The notes: generated by a model from the sequence alone, not told the origin. Positions 17,751 through 27,912 are shown, counted from the stretch's first letter. The stretch is DNA of 64,000 nucleotides from Paenibacillus camelliae (GCF_023715345.1 NZ_JAMBNY010000010.1:1-64000); one strand, 5' to 3'. Numbers and translations are program-made.

Positions 17751-19820
17751 TTAATATATTCTCCGGCCTTTTTCGTCAGCAATGCCGGACTTGCGATAGA
17801 AGTACGTGTTAACAATATCACGCCACTCTTTGCTATTCTCCAGCTGCATCTGTAAACGACCAAGTATATGCTCATATCGATCAGCATCCACCTTGTCCTT
17901 AAGCTCTTCCCAGCGTGAGATCCAATATTCCACACGCTCGACTCCTTCAAAATGCGTATCGTAAATATGCTGGATAACCGTTTTGCCGGAATGCAGCACA
18001 TGCGTATACGGCACGTGATGGAAGAATAACAGCAGCTCATCTGGACAAGTGTCTAAGCTTTCATAGCGCGCAGCATGCTCCGGCTCATATTGGCTAGTGT
18101 AGCCTGTTCCGCTTGCAACTGTACGATTAACGCCAATGCCTTTGTTATCCGCAAAATGATACGTACCCCATTTTGAATATTCATAGCCGTCAATGTCTGG
18201 ACCATAGTGATAATGCGGAGTAACCATCCAGCCAACACCTAGCGGTGAGGTGTATTTCTCATAGATAGACCAGGATTCCATCAAGAAGTCAATTAGCAAC
18301 TGCTGTACGTCTGTTGACGATGAGAACGTGAGCTGTGCCCATTCCGCAGCAATCTCCTCACTGCTTAGTTCAGGATTCCATAGTAAGCGACCATAGCCAT
18401 AAAGGTTGGCTTGCGCAAGATGGTGTCCCGTCCAGTTGTCATCATCTCCAATATTCGTAACCGCTGCAATACCTGAATATTTATACGGATGAATATTTCC
18501 AGCAGCAATTTCCTTAACGGTGCTGCCATCACCCTTCACCTTCGTATCAAAATCCAGTACTTCCTTCCACTGTGGAATGAGATAGCATACATGACGCTGC
18601 TGTCCCGTATATTCCTGCGTAATCTGGAACTCCATCACTGCATTTGTATTCGGCATCGCTCCAAAAAGCGGTGAAACTGGCTCGCGAACTTGGAAATCCA
18701 TTGGACCATTTTTAATTTGCAGAATGACATTATCCATAAAGCGCCCATCTAGCGGTTTAAAGTGATCGTATGCTGCACGTGCACGATCGGTCGAACGGTC
18801 GCGCCAGTCTTGATGACAGTCATAGACAAAGCAGCGCCACAACACGAGACCGCCATATGGCTGAAGTGCTGTCGCCAGCATGTTGGCACCGTCTGCATGA
18901 TCTCGACCATACGTAAATGGACCCGGGCGGTTTTCAGAATCGGCCTTTACGACAAAGCCCCCGAAATCAGGAATCGCCGCATAAACCTCTTCAGCCTTCT
19001 TCTTCCACCATGCCTGAACACGCTCATCAAGCGGATCTGCCGTGTCCACTTCACCAAGCTCAATCGTTGCCGCATAGTTAACGCTTAAGTAAAGCTTAAT
19101 GCCATAGCTACGGAATATAGCTGCGAATTTTTTTACCTGTGGCAGAAGCTTATCTGTGATCAGAAAAGTTTCCGCTCGATGCACGTTAACGTTGTTAATG
19201 GCAATCCCGTTAATTCCAATCGATGCCATCATCCGTGCATAATCAACAATACGAGGACTATCGACGAGCAGCTCATTATCCTTATACAATATAGATCTTC
19301 CAGCATAACCGCGTTCGATGCTGCCATCCATATTGTCCCAATGGTTAATCATGCGCAGCTCATACTTCGGTTGTTCAGTTATATCAAGCAGCTCAATGCT
19401 TTCGCCCTGAGCCATCAGTCGCAGCAAGTGAAATACACCGTACAGCACTGCACGTTCACTTGCTCCAGCAATGGCAAGATAGGATTGCTTCTCTGAAGTA
19501 ATCGTTTTCAAAACATAGCCTTCCTCATGGCTTAAAGCAGCGATTGGCCCGATAATGGCATCGTCAACGTATGCACTACTGCCGATTGTTCCCAGCACTA
19601 GGAATGAATTTTCCGCCTGCGCATCCTTTGCAACCTTTGGTGCTGCACCGGTCAGCTTAGGCAGTGCTAGCTCAAGCTCCTTAACCGCGGATGTAATTGG
19701 GCCTGCGTCAGTATTACCTGCAACGACAATCGTATTCGTCCAGTTTCGATACTGCTCTGCAAGCTGCTCATCTGTTACCGTATCATACCTGAGCCACGCT
19801 TCATACCCGTTAAACTTCAT
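17751..19820 (-). CDS. aguA: GH67 alpha-glucuronidase
   Basis: A 689-aa cytoplasmic enzyme of normal family length. It cuts 4-O-methylglucuronic acid from the terminal xylose of aldouronates. Layout: N-terminal alpha/beta domain (1-140), central barrel (about 145-460: [58 protein letters not shown]) and a C-terminal helical domain ([22 protein letters not shown]). No signal peptide is seen. It is followed by GH10 and GH43 enzymes that finish the substrate, and lies downstream of the matching transporter across a repeat-filled gap. Confidence 0.96.
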   Translation of the reverse strand: MKFNGYEAWLRYDTVTDEQLAEQYRNWTNTIVVAGNTDAGPITSAVKELELALPKLTGAAPKVAKDAQAENSFLVLGTIGSSAYVDDAIIGPIAALSHEEGYVLKTITSEKQSYLAIAGASERAVLYGVFHLLRLMAQGESIELLDITEQPKYELRMINHWDNMDGSIERGYAGRSILYKDNELLVDSPRIVDYARMMASIGINGIAINNVNVHRAETFLITDKLLPQVKKFAAIFRSYGIKLYLSVNYAATIELGEVDTADPLDERVQAWWKKKAEEVYAAIPDFGGFVVKADSENRPGPFTYGRDHADGANMLATALQPYGGLVLWRCFVYDCHQDWRDRSTDRARAAYDHFKPLDGRFMDNVILQIKNGPMDFQVREPVSPLFGAMPNTNAVMEFQITQEYTGQQRHVCYLIPQWKEVLDFDTKVKGDGSTVKEIAAGNIHPYKYSGIAAVTNIGDDDNWTGHHLAQANLYGYGRLLWNPELSSEEIAAEWAQLTFSSSTDVQQLLIDFLMESWSIYEKYTSPLGVGWMVTPHYHYGPDIDGYEYSKWGTYHFADNKGIGVNRTVASGTGYTSQYEPEHAARYESLDTCPDELLLFFHHVPYTHVLHSGKTVIQHIYDTHFEGVERVEYWISRWEELKDKVDADRYEHILGRLQMQLENSKEWRDIVNTYFYRKSGIADEKGRRIY

Positions 19821-19916
19821 GTCTTTGTTTCATCCTCTCTAGCATGAAAAGCTGTGCTGTCCTAAATCGAACAGACACAGCCCTTCATTAAATTTTTGAT
19901 GAAATGTTAATTGTCA

Positions 19917-20280
19917 GTTCAAGATTCGATGCCGAATAAGCATTCAGTCATACTTCGTGATCAAGGTTCAAACCAAGTCCAGCTTTCAGCACCGAGAAGG
20001 TTGGACGAAGCCAGAGCTTGAGAAGCGCAGCGTACGTTATGGGTACGTGAGCATCGGAAAGCTCGGCTGAGTTCAAGATTCGATGCCGAGTAAGCATTCA
20101 GTTACTCTTCGTGATCAAAGCTGAACCCAAGTCCAGCTTTCAGCACCGAGAAGGTTGGATAAAGCTAGGGTCTGAAGAGCGCAGCGTACGTAGTTGGTAC
20201 GTGAGCACTGGAAGACCCAAGCTGAATTCAAAATTCGATGCCGAATAAGCTACCTAGTGTTGCTTCGTGATCAAAGCTGG
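19917..20280. repeat. Tandem intergenic repeat, 2.35 copies of a 154-bp unit
   Basis: Unit 1 is 19917-20070, unit 2 is 20071-20225 and a partial unit 3 is 20226-20280, which abuts the stop codon of the permease gene. Shared landmarks are TTCAAGATTCGATGCCGA, CTTCGTGATCAA, CAGCTTTCAGCACCGAGAAG and the hairpin core GCGCAGCGTACG...GGTACGTGAGCA. There is no ORF. Diverged copies lie at 24166-24425. See findings. Confidence 0.9.
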
Positions 20281-20281
20281 A

Positions 20282-21208
20282 CTAGCCTTTAACGCCACCT
20301 ACCGTCATCCCCTGCACAAAATACTTCTGCAAGAACGGATACACGATAATGATCGGTAAGCTTGCAACAATCGTCATTGTTGCACGAATCGAAGTTGGCG
20401 TTACACTCGTCACGTTACCTTGTGCACCTGCAAAGGCATCTGCTGCAGTAGCGCCCGAGCTTGCTGCTGTATTCGAGGTTGACAATATCTTCATCAACTC
20501 ATATTGTAAAGTACTTAGCTCTAATCGTGAAGAGTTATATAAAAATACGTCGAACCAAGAGTTCCATTGTGATACTGCAACGAACAAAGATACAGTAGCA
20601 AGTGCTGGAATAGTAAGCGGAAGAACGATCTTCATAAAGGTTGTAAACTCGCCCGCACCGTCGATTCTAGCAGATTCCATAATCCCTTCTGGCAAGCCTT
20701 CGATGAAGGAGCGAACGACGATCATATTAAACACACCGATGATACCAGGAATAATATATACCCAGAAGTTGTTTAATAGACCAAGCTCTTTTGTCAGCAA
20801 GTAGTTAGGAATAAGACCACCATTGAAGTACATCGTAAAGATAAAGGCAATCGTTACGAATTTTCTTAGTACATAATCCTGTCTACTAATCGTGTATGCT
20901 AGCATCGCCGTACAGAATACAGACACTAAAGTACCAATAATCGTACGTGCTGCTGAGATATAGGTTGCATAAAAGATTGATGATTCATTAAAAATATATT
21001 CATAGTTCGCCCATGTCCATTCCCGTGGCCAAATGTAGATATTGCCTCGGATCGAATCATTCGCATCGTTAAAGGAAAGAGCGAACATATTCAAGAACGG
21101 ATATAATGTAACAATCATTAAGCAAATCATGAAAATGATGTTAGCTGTATCAAACAATTTATCAGGAACTGAAGAATACAATTTACGAGATGATTTGGCT
21201 CCACTCAT
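20282..21208 (-). CDS. ytcP: Aldouronate ABC transporter permease (YtcP/LplC type)
   Basis: A 308-aa protein with six predicted helices. The EAA loop MESARIDGAGEFTTFMKIVLPLTIPAL is near residues 180-206. An insert of about 30 residues (SSNTAASSGATAADAFAGAQGNV, near 245) precedes the last helices, as usual in the YtcP/LplC group. The C terminus reads MTVGGVKG. TAAGGAGG precedes the ATG. It follows its partner permease by 27 bp. The symbol is by family resemblance and position only. Confidence 0.92.
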   Translation of the reverse strand: MSGAKSSRKLYSSVPDKLFDTANIIFMICLMIVTLYPFLNMFALSFNDANDSIRGNIYIWPREWTWANYEYIFNESSIFYATYISAARTIIGTLVSVFCTAMLAYTISRQDYVLRKFVTIAFIFTMYFNGGLIPNYLLTKELGLLNNFWVYIIPGIIGVFNMIVVRSFIEGLPEGIMESARIDGAGEFTTFMKIVLPLTIPALATVSLFVAVSQWNSWFDVFLYNSSRLELSTLQYELMKILSTSNTAASSGATAADAFAGAQGNVTSVTPTSIRATMTIVASLPIIIVYPFLQKYFVQGMTVGGVKG

Positions 21209-21235
21209 GTTGTTAGCCTCCTTACATGATGATGA

Positions 21236-22201
21236 TTAGTACAGTCTGCTTTCACCTAATCGTTTTGCTACATTGTTAGCAACCATTAGGAAGATGAAGC
21301 TGACAACGGTCTTAAACATACCAGCAGCTGTCGCTAAACCATAGTTGCCCATGTTCATCCCGTACTTTAAGACAAATATATCAAGGTTCTCCGAGTAATC
21401 CACGTTCATACCGTTTCCTAGTAGATACTGTGGCTCAAACCCAGACTCCAGAATATGCCCAAGGTTCATGATCAACAGAATTACAATTACGGATTTCATT
21501 CCTGGAAGCGTAATGTGCAGAATACGTTGTATGCGATTCGCTCCATCAATTTCAGCTGCTTCATATTGTGATGGATCAATTGTTGTAATGGCAGCTAAGT
21601 AAATGATCGTATTCCAACCAACATTCTTCCATACCTCTGTTGCCCCTAGAATACCCCAGAAGTATTCACCCTTACCAAGCCACAGAATAGGTTGATCAAT
21701 TAGATTAAGCTTTAACATTAATACATTAATAATTCCTTCTGGTGCTAATGCTGTTTGTACAATGTTGGCCGCAACGACCCATGAAATAAAGTGTGGTAAA
21801 TAACTAATCGTTTGTACCGTTCTTTTGAACATTAAGCTTCGAAGCTCGTTAAGCAAAAGTGCGAGCACGATCGCTGTTACGAAGCCAAGCACGAGGTTAA
21901 TTGAGCTCATCACTAGCGTATTTCTTAATACGCGATAAAACGCTTCTTCCTGGAATAGCATCTTAAAGTTATTGAGTCCAACCCATTCTTGATTGAACAA
22001 ATCTCTTGCTGGTCTAAACTTTTGAAACGCAATCGTCCATCCCCATAGCGGAACGTACTTAAACACAAACACCCATAATAGAAACGGCAGAGACATAAGC
22101 ATAAGCATTTTTTGCTTAGATAGCTGTTTGAAAAATGTTCCGATACGCGAATTGCCAGTAGTAGCAGCTGCAGTTACGGTTTGTCCTGTATGTTTCCCCA
22201 C
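21236..22201 (-). CDS. lplB: Aldouronate ABC transporter permease (LplB type)
   Basis: A 321-aa membrane protein starting at GTG, with AGGGAG about eight bases upstream. It has six predicted helices, an EAA loop YEAAEIDGANRIQRILHITLPGMKSVI (near 213-238) and the LplB-type segment WTIAFQKFRPARDLF. It pairs with the following gene. As in the other sugar systems here, no ATPase gene is present nearby. Confidence 0.92.
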   Translation of the reverse strand: MGKHTGQTVTAAATTGNSRIGTFFKQLSKQKMLMLMSLPFLLWVFVFKYVPLWGWTIAFQKFRPARDLFNQEWVGLNNFKMLFQEEAFYRVLRNTLVMSSINLVLGFVTAIVLALLLNELRSLMFKRTVQTISYLPHFISWVVAANIVQTALAPEGIINVLMLKLNLIDQPILWLGKGEYFWGILGATEVWKNVGWNTIIYLAAITTIDPSQYEAAEIDGANRIQRILHITLPGMKSVIVILLIMNLGHILESGFEPQYLLGNGMNVDYSENLDIFVLKYGMNMGNYGLATAAGMFKTVVSFIFLMVANNVAKRLGESRLY

Positions 22202-22254
22202 CTTAAAATCTCCCTTCCGGCAAAAAATGCGTGCTTCTCTCCAACGGGTAGAAG

Positions 22255-22283
22255 GGAAAAGCGAAGGCTCGCTTCGCTTTTCC
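22255..22283 (-). promoter_or_regulatory. Intercistronic hairpin after binding-protein gene
   Basis: Strong stem GGAAAAGCGAAG / CTTCGCTTTTCC with a short loop in the 101-bp gap between the binding-protein stop and the permease start. Same position and likely same mRNA role as the hairpin at 10345. Confidence 0.65.
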
Positions 22284-22302
22284 GTTAAGCTTTATTTACT
22301 TC

Positions 22303-23994
22303 TTACCAGTTGCCTGCTACACGCTCTTTTACATGTTTAGTCATGAATTCTTCATAGCCAGCAACATCTAGCTTACCGAATTCTGCTAGGTACTCATTCC
22401 ATACTTTGTCGAACTCAGATGGAGCAGCAAATACTAGTTTTGGATAGAATTTTTGTTGAAGGTCACTAGCTTTTTGTGCATAGATTTGCTCTGGAGAACC
22501 TTGAGCTTTGTTGATACTCCAAGCAGGGTACCAAGGACGCTCGTCCGGCTCTGCGAACATGCCTGCAAACGTTTGAGAACCGTATGCATCAAGAAGTGCG
22601 CGGTCGCCTTCCGTATAACCAGCGTAAGCGACTTCAGGCTGATTACCTACTGCATAAGAGTTACCATTTTCAAACACAGAGTTGTTACCATAACGAGGCC
22701 AGCTGTACTCAAAGTACTGGAACCCATAAGAACGCTTGAAGTCGTTGTCGTTACGATTAGCAATTTGCTCATCGCTCATGATGTAACGGCCATTCTCATC
22801 AACAGAGTATGTTACGCCTTCTTCACCCCATTGAACGAGAACTTGGTTTTCTTCTGTCAACAAGTTATCCCAGTACTTAATGATACGAACTGGATCTTTC
22901 GCACTTACAGAGATACCGATACCGCGGTTGTTAACGAACGCTGGTGGATCGATATATTGGTCTTTTGTATTTTCATCAAATACAACAGGTAGACCTACAT
23001 AACGGAAATCATCATTTCCTGCAGTTTTCAAGTTGTTCGTAGCATCGCCTACTTGCCAGCCGTAGTTAAAGTATCCTAGCACGCGGCCAGAAGTTAGCTT
23101 AGCAAGATATTGGTCTTTGTTCGCTGTGAATGTCTCAGGATCGAATAGACCTTTGCTGTTCAACTCATTAAGAGATTGAAGCCATTGCTTTTCATAATCT
23201 GTTGTTGCATAAACTTTTGCTTCATGAGTTTCCATGTCAACGTAGATGTCACCGTCATTAGGATAACCAGCAAGGTGCATTGGAGCGTTCGTGATTGTGA
23301 AGAAGTTGTCCTGAACACCTGCAAATGTAATGAAGCCGATTGTATCTTTACCATCTACAGAAGGATATTTCGCTTGATATTGCTCAATAAGATCAAAGTA
23401 TTGATCAAGCGTTTTTACTTCTGGATAACCGAATTCTTTAAGAACACGGCGTTGCATCCAGAATGCGCCTTGAGAAACGTTTGGATCACTAATGTATCCT
23501 TGGTTTGCAGAGAAAGGCAGGATGTAGATGTTGCCATCTTCTGCTGTAAACTTGTCAAAATAATCGCCATAAACGCGTTTGATGTTAGGTGCATGCTGCT
23601 CAATCAGATCGTTCAATGGAATAAATGCTTCAGCATCTAGCAACTTCTCTATTTCACCTTCAGGAACGATAACATCTGGATATTCGCCTCCAGCAATCAT
23701 TACCCCAGATTTCGTCGCAACATCGCCAACTGCAAATTCCATCTTCCAGTCAACGCCTGTTTGCTCTTGAAGGATTTTACCGATTGTTGTTTCACTTGCA
23801 AGTACATCCTTACCAGAACCAAAACCAAAGTAAGTAAATGTTACAGGATCCGTGCTAACCTCTGCGTTGTTACCAGAGCTTGCAGCGTTTTTATTCTCTT
23901 TATTTCCTGCATCATTGTTACCGCAGCCTGTAATGAGCAATATAGATGCCATTGCAACTGCTAGACCCGTCTTTAACCATTTTCTATTGGTCAT
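22303..23994 (-). CDS. lplA: Aldouronate-binding lipoprotein (LplA type)
   Basis: A 563-aa extracellular solute-binding protein. Its lipoprotein signal ends in ITGCGNND (Cys near 24), followed by an Asn/Lys/Ala linker and the long type of family-1 binding fold used by LplA proteins (FTYFGFGSGKDVLASETTIGKIL; DVIVPEGEIEKLLDAEAFIPLND; FRYVGLPVVFDEN). Given its place between a YesMN system and GH67-GH10-GH43, the ligand is most likely methylglucuronoxylo-oligosaccharide. GGAAGGGG precedes the ATG. A cre-like site lies 32 bp upstream. Confidence 0.93.
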   Translation of the reverse strand: MTNRKWLKTGLAVAMASILLITGCGNNDAGNKENKNAASSGNNAEVSTDPVTFTYFGFGSGKDVLASETTIGKILQEQTGVDWKMEFAVGDVATKSGVMIAGGEYPDVIVPEGEIEKLLDAEAFIPLNDLIEQHAPNIKRVYGDYFDKFTAEDGNIYILPFSANQGYISDPNVSQGAFWMQRRVLKEFGYPEVKTLDQYFDLIEQYQAKYPSVDGKDTIGFITFAGVQDNFFTITNAPMHLAGYPNDGDIYVDMETHEAKVYATTDYEKQWLQSLNELNSKGLFDPETFTANKDQYLAKLTSGRVLGYFNYGWQVGDATNNLKTAGNDDFRYVGLPVVFDENTKDQYIDPPAFVNNRGIGISVSAKDPVRIIKYWDNLLTEENQVLVQWGEEGVTYSVDENGRYIMSDEQIANRNDNDFKRSYGFQYFEYSWPRYGNNSVFENGNSYAVGNQPEVAYAGYTEGDRALLDAYGSQTFAGMFAEPDERPWYPAWSINKAQGSPEQIYAQKASDLQQKFYPKLVFAAPSEFDKVWNEYLAEFGKLDVAGYEEFMTKHVKERVAGNW

Positions 23995-24025
23995 TGATTT
24001 GTTCCCCTTCCTAACAATCTTATTT

Positions 24026-24039
24026 TGTAAGCACTTTCA
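24026..24039 (-). promoter_or_regulatory. Candidate cre upstream of lplA-type gene
   Basis: On the minus strand TGAAAGTGCTTACA resembles the cre consensus, with TG in place of the central CG. It is modest evidence for catabolite repression of the aldouronate transporter. Confidence 0.35.
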
Positions 24040-24165
24040 GTATAGGATATTGTTAACTTAATCGTTACCCATAAAACTTTAGTTCGTCCTTTGTAAAATA
24101 AAGATATTTACTTAATGTAGTAAATATCCTATTTCGACACTATTCAACTTTTATCGCATAGGGCT

Positions 24166-24425
24166 GTATTCAAGATTCGATGTCGAGTTAGCTTTCAATA
24201 TTACCTCGTGATCAAAGGCGAACTTATTGAACTACCTCTTCTAATCGATGTTCAATAAGTTCAGCTTTCAGCACCGAGAAGTTTGGAAGAAGCTAGAGCT
24301 TGAGAAGCGCAGCGTACGTAGTTGGTACGTGAGCACCGGAAGGCCCGGCTGAATTCAAGATTCGATGTCGAATTAGCTTCCAGTATTACCTCGTGATCAA
24401 AGGCGAACTTATTGAACTACCTCTT
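24166..24425. repeat. Second locus of the intergenic repeat, with duplicated kinase 3' end
   Basis: One full unit (24166-24351, about 182 bp repeat period) and a partial unit (24352-24425) carry the same core as the repeats at 19917. The segment CGAACTTATTGAACTACCTC occurs twice, at about 24219-24238 and 24402-24421. The second copy contains the last codons and stop of the kinase gene. An inverted copy (GTTCAATAAGTTC, about 24250-24262) forms a 13-bp stem with the first. Confidence 0.88.
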
Positions 24426-26142
24426 TAATGGGTAAGCGTAATATGATCCGTGTCCCATGCCCATGCTCACTCTCAATCTTGTACGTAAACTCATCGCCAT
24501 AGCAGATTTTTAATCGAGTATAGACATTTTTCATTCCTACCGATTCACCCATACTATCATCCTCGGTGAAATAATGATGCAGCTCGTCCAGCTTTTCAGC
24601 ACTCATTCCCATTCCGTTATCGGTAATAACAAAGACGATTTGCTCATGCTCACGGGCAATCTGTATCGTAATGAGACCGATGCCAGGGCTGTTTTCTACG
24701 CCATGAATACTTGCATTCTCCACAAAAGGAAGAAACGTCATTTTCGGAATAAGCAGCTCCTTCAGCGCTTCCTCTACCGTAATTTGATATTGCAGCTTAT
24801 TGGCAAAGCGATATTTTTGAATTTCAAGAAAGCTTTCAATCAGCTCGATTTCCTCTCGGATCGTAACAAAGCTTCGTTTCCAGGAGATCGACTTTCTAAA
24901 AATTTTCGCCATATTTTGAATCGTTTTTGCCGTTTCCCCTTCTCCCTTCATTAAGCTGCGCATCCGTATCGTTTCGAGTGCATTGAACAGAAAATGCGGA
25001 TTGATTTGACTATGAAGCGCGTGAAGCTGAGCTTGCCGCTGCCTGATTTCGAGCTCTTTCTTTTGAATATCAGCCAAATACACATCGTTGATCAAATTCT
25101 CAATTCGCTCGATCATGCGGTTAAATTCAACAGCCAGCTCTCCGATCTCATCCCGCTCCTGAACATATGGAACAGGCTCGAAGTTTTTTCCTTTGACCTT
25201 CTTCATATGCTTCAACAGATGCTTAATTCTCGTATGAATCGAACGCGACATCATCAAAATAATAAACGTTGGAATAAAAAAATTGATCGCGGCAAGCCAT
25301 ACAATAAACTGACCCGAATGTCTAACCTCAGAAAGAACTTTCGCTTCATCTAGTACACCATAAAGCGACCATCCACCTAAGTAGCGATTATTCTCATACA
25401 TTTGCTCGAAGGTGATGGCTTGCTGGGGCTTACTGATATTCTCCTTCAACATGGGCTCCATATTAGCTAAAAATGCGGGAGCATTACTGTAACGAACCTC
25501 ATTGTTCTGATCCGTAAAATAAACATCGCCTTCAAACGATGATAGCGTAAGCAGCTGATTGACATATTCCATATTCAGGTCAATCTTTATAATATGCTCA
25601 TACTTTCGATACCGCTTGTCCGCTATTTGCTGAATCACACTAATCGATGACGGAGTCACATATAGATTAGGGTACGCGTTGTTGTGATCCTTGATACTAC
25701 GATACCAATCCGTCTCCCGCATAGAATCTTCTAAATTGATAATATTGCCTGAAGCCAAAATTGTAGGGTTATCAGTCATAATGTGAGCAGAGCTAACCGT
25801 TTTATACTCCTTATCTGAACGAATAAATATATTTTTTATCGAGGCAAGTGACTCAATGTACTGATCGTACGAAGCATAGTCCGTCTCAAGATGATTCTCC
25901 AGCAGCTTGTCGATCGAATAAAGGTAGGCAATACTTGCAGCATCATCGATGACAACACCTAGCTCATTTTTCAGCTGAAACATGGCCTGCTGGGCATCAA
26001 CCGTCTTCTGCTTCTTAATGTTATTGGTCGTGACATTATAAAAAACGATATTCGTTAGGATGATCGGGATACACACACATACAATATAAATAAAGATTAG
26101 CTTACTTCTTAATTTTAGATGGTTAAAATGAAATCTGTGCAC
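24409..26142 (-). CDS. yesM: Sensor histidine kinase (YesM type)
   Basis: A 577-aa membrane kinase starting at GTG, with GAGGTG eight bases upstream. The first helix (about 14-34) and a second (about 280-302) flank an extracellular sensor domain of about 245 residues. A HAMP segment follows (LLKHMKKVKGKNFEPVPYVQERDEIGELAVEFNRMIERI). The His_kinase box LHALHSQINPHFLFNALETIR carries the phospho-His, and the ATPase part has N (PFVENASIHGVE) and G boxes (DNGMGMS, GHGTRIIL). It lies 15 bp after its response regulator. Its stop lies inside an intergenic repeat. It probably senses the imported xylan fragment or its binding protein. Confidence 0.94.
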   Translation of the reverse strand: MHRFHFNHLKLRSKLIFIYIVCVCIPIILTNIVFYNVTTNNIKKQKTVDAQQAMFQLKNELGVVIDDAASIAYLYSIDKLLENHLETDYASYDQYIESLASIKNIFIRSDKEYKTVSSAHIMTDNPTILASGNIINLEDSMRETDWYRSIKDHNNAYPNLYVTPSSISVIQQIADKRYRKYEHIIKIDLNMEYVNQLLTLSSFEGDVYFTDQNNEVRYSNAPAFLANMEPMLKENISKPQQAITFEQMYENNRYLGGWSLYGVLDEAKVLSEVRHSGQFIVWLAAINFFIPTFIILMMSRSIHTRIKHLLKHMKKVKGKNFEPVPYVQERDEIGELAVEFNRMIERIENLINDVYLADIQKKELEIRQRQAQLHALHSQINPHFLFNALETIRMRSLMKGEGETAKTIQNMAKIFRKSISWKRSFVTIREEIELIESFLEIQKYRFANKLQYQITVEEALKELLIPKMTFLPFVENASIHGVENSPGIGLITIQIAREHEQIVFVITDNGMGMSAEKLDELHHYFTEDDSMGESVGMKNVYTRLKICYGDEFTYKIESEHGHGTRIILRLPIKEVVQ

Positions 26143-26157
26143 CGCCTGCTCACCTCA

Positions 26158-27723
26158 TTATTTTTTGCCAAGCATTTTATTGCGATAGTCGGTAGGAGTT
26201 AGCTTCTCAAGCTTTTCGAACTGCGTAACAAAATAGTCCGCGTTTTGAAAGCCTACCTTTTCTGCCACCTCATACATACGCATATCCGTTTGCCTTAATA
26301 ACCGCTTCGCCTCCTCCACTCTGAGCGAAAGCAAGTACTCATTAAAGTAAACTCCGTATGTTTTACGAAAAAGCTGACCTAAATATACAGAATTCATATA
26401 AAACTTTGCAGCAATACTTTTTAAATTGATATTTTCCTTGTAATGAGAATCGATATACTTTTTAATCTTTTCAATACTGCCCTTTCCTTGCTCGCTGCGC
26501 TTCTGAGCAATATAAGCAGCTGCCTGCTGTACAAACTGTACATAGATATGCTGAAGTTGGGTTAAATTGCGGTATTTGCGCTGCCAGGCAAGCAGCTCGT
26601 CAAGCAGGTCTAGCTCCTCTTCATCGCCTTCCATCTGTCTAATGCTGTTAATAACCCCAATTAAGCTGCGCGTAATCGTGTTCGATACTGCGCTTGGCGC
26701 GAATCGCTTCGTATGGAACTGTTCAAACATCGCTGCAATCGTCGCTTCATATGCTTCGTTTTGGTTTTCCTCAACCTGATCAATAAGCTTGCTATGCAGC
26801 TCTTCATCAACATCGAAATAATATAAAGACGTCTTCAGCACTTCCTCGGCAAATAGGACAGATTTGCTTGGCTCTACAAATTTATAATCCAAGCAATGAT
26901 TCGCACTAATATACGAGTTAGCGATTTCTTTAAGATGTTCAACACTTTCACCAACATAGAGGGCAACCGTCTGCTCGAGCTCCTTCTCAAGCTGCTGACG
27001 AAGCCTATTGAAGAGCTCTGCTCTATCATTGTTCAATCCGCTTATAAGCTGCAGTGGGATAATCATCCCGTATTGATTATGGTCTCGAACTTGTATAGGC
27101 AGCGTCGTTCCATGGTGATCAAAGAACTTTTCCATAACGCGCTCTATCGCAGGCACATAATTCGTCATACCATCAGGCTGTAAATCTTGAACCTCAAGCA
27201 GCATGTAGGTATAAGGGGACGCTGCAGGAATTTGAAGTGCACCAGCAATTTGATCTATGCTTTGCTCGCTTAGCTCGGACTGTAGTAGTGTTTCCAGGAT
27301 CGATTCAGTAATCGGTCTTGCTCCCGATAGAATGCTTAGTCTCTTTTGATTCAGCGTGCTTGCCAGCTTGCGCAGTGTAGACGCTAGCTCCTCTTCATCA
27401 ACAGGCTTTAGGATATAGTCCTGCACATTATAACGCAGCGCCTGTTGAGCGTACGAGAAATCATGATATCCGCTTACAATAATAAAAAGAGGCTGGTGTG
27501 CTCCCTCCTCTTTCACTCGTTTAATTAGTGCTAATCCATCAAGTACGGGCATACGAATATCTGCAATGACAAGGTCAGGCTTAAGCTGCTCAATCATGTC
27601 GATTGCCTGAAGTCCATTCTCCGCTTCGCCACATATCTCATACTGCAAAGATGCCCAATCCATTAAATTAATTAGTCCTTTTCTCACGAAAATTTCATCG
27701 TCAACAATTAAAACCTTATACAT
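26158..27723 (-). CDS. yesN: AraC-type response regulator (YesN type)
   Basis: A 521-aa regulator. The receiver domain (1-120; VDDE, Asp in LVIADIRMPVLDG near 55, Lys in LKPVDEEE) is followed by a long central region of about 280 residues that is usual for YesN proteins, and a C-terminal AraC-type double helix-turn-helix (about 415-515; NLKSIAAKFYMNSVYLGQLFRKTYG and VAEKVGFQNADYFVTQFEKLEKLTPTDYR). First gene of the aldouronate cluster, coupled with the YesM-type kinase. It likely activates the transporter and enzyme genes. Confidence 0.94.
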   Translation of the reverse strand: MYKVLIVDDEIFVRKGLINLMDWASLQYEICGEAENGLQAIDMIEQLKPDLVIADIRMPVLDGLALIKRVKEEGAHQPLFIIVSGYHDFSYAQQALRYNVQDYILKPVDEEELASTLRKLASTLNQKRLSILSGARPITESILETLLQSELSEQSIDQIAGALQIPAASPYTYMLLEVQDLQPDGMTNYVPAIERVMEKFFDHHGTTLPIQVRDHNQYGMIIPLQLISGLNNDRAELFNRLRQQLEKELEQTVALYVGESVEHLKEIANSYISANHCLDYKFVEPSKSVLFAEEVLKTSLYYFDVDEELHSKLIDQVEENQNEAYEATIAAMFEQFHTKRFAPSAVSNTITRSLIGVINSIRQMEGDEEELDLLDELLAWQRKYRNLTQLQHIYVQFVQQAAAYIAQKRSEQGKGSIEKIKKYIDSHYKENINLKSIAAKFYMNSVYLGQLFRKTYGVYFNEYLLSLRVEEAKRLLRQTDMRMYEVAEKVGFQNADYFVTQFEKLEKLTPTDYRNKMLGKK

Positions 27724-27830
27724 TATTCCGCCTCCCTTTGCTGACTGTACATCAATCTGAATTATTTATATTGTACTGATATGATTCGACATAAACAACA
27801 AGCGAAGGAAACAGTCTACGCTATTCAAGC

Positions 27831-27886
27831 AAAAACTCCCCTTACTGCCTCAGGTTTGAAATACACCTGTCCACAGTAAGGGGAGC
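27831..27886 (-). terminator. Terminator of the MrpR-like gene
   Basis: Stem CTCCCCTTACTG / CAGTAAGGGGAG with a 26-nt loop and TTTTTGC on the minus strand, just past the gene at 27913. Confidence 0.8.
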
Positions 27887-27912
27887 ATATTCGTCGATCA
27901 TAAAGTCTGGTT

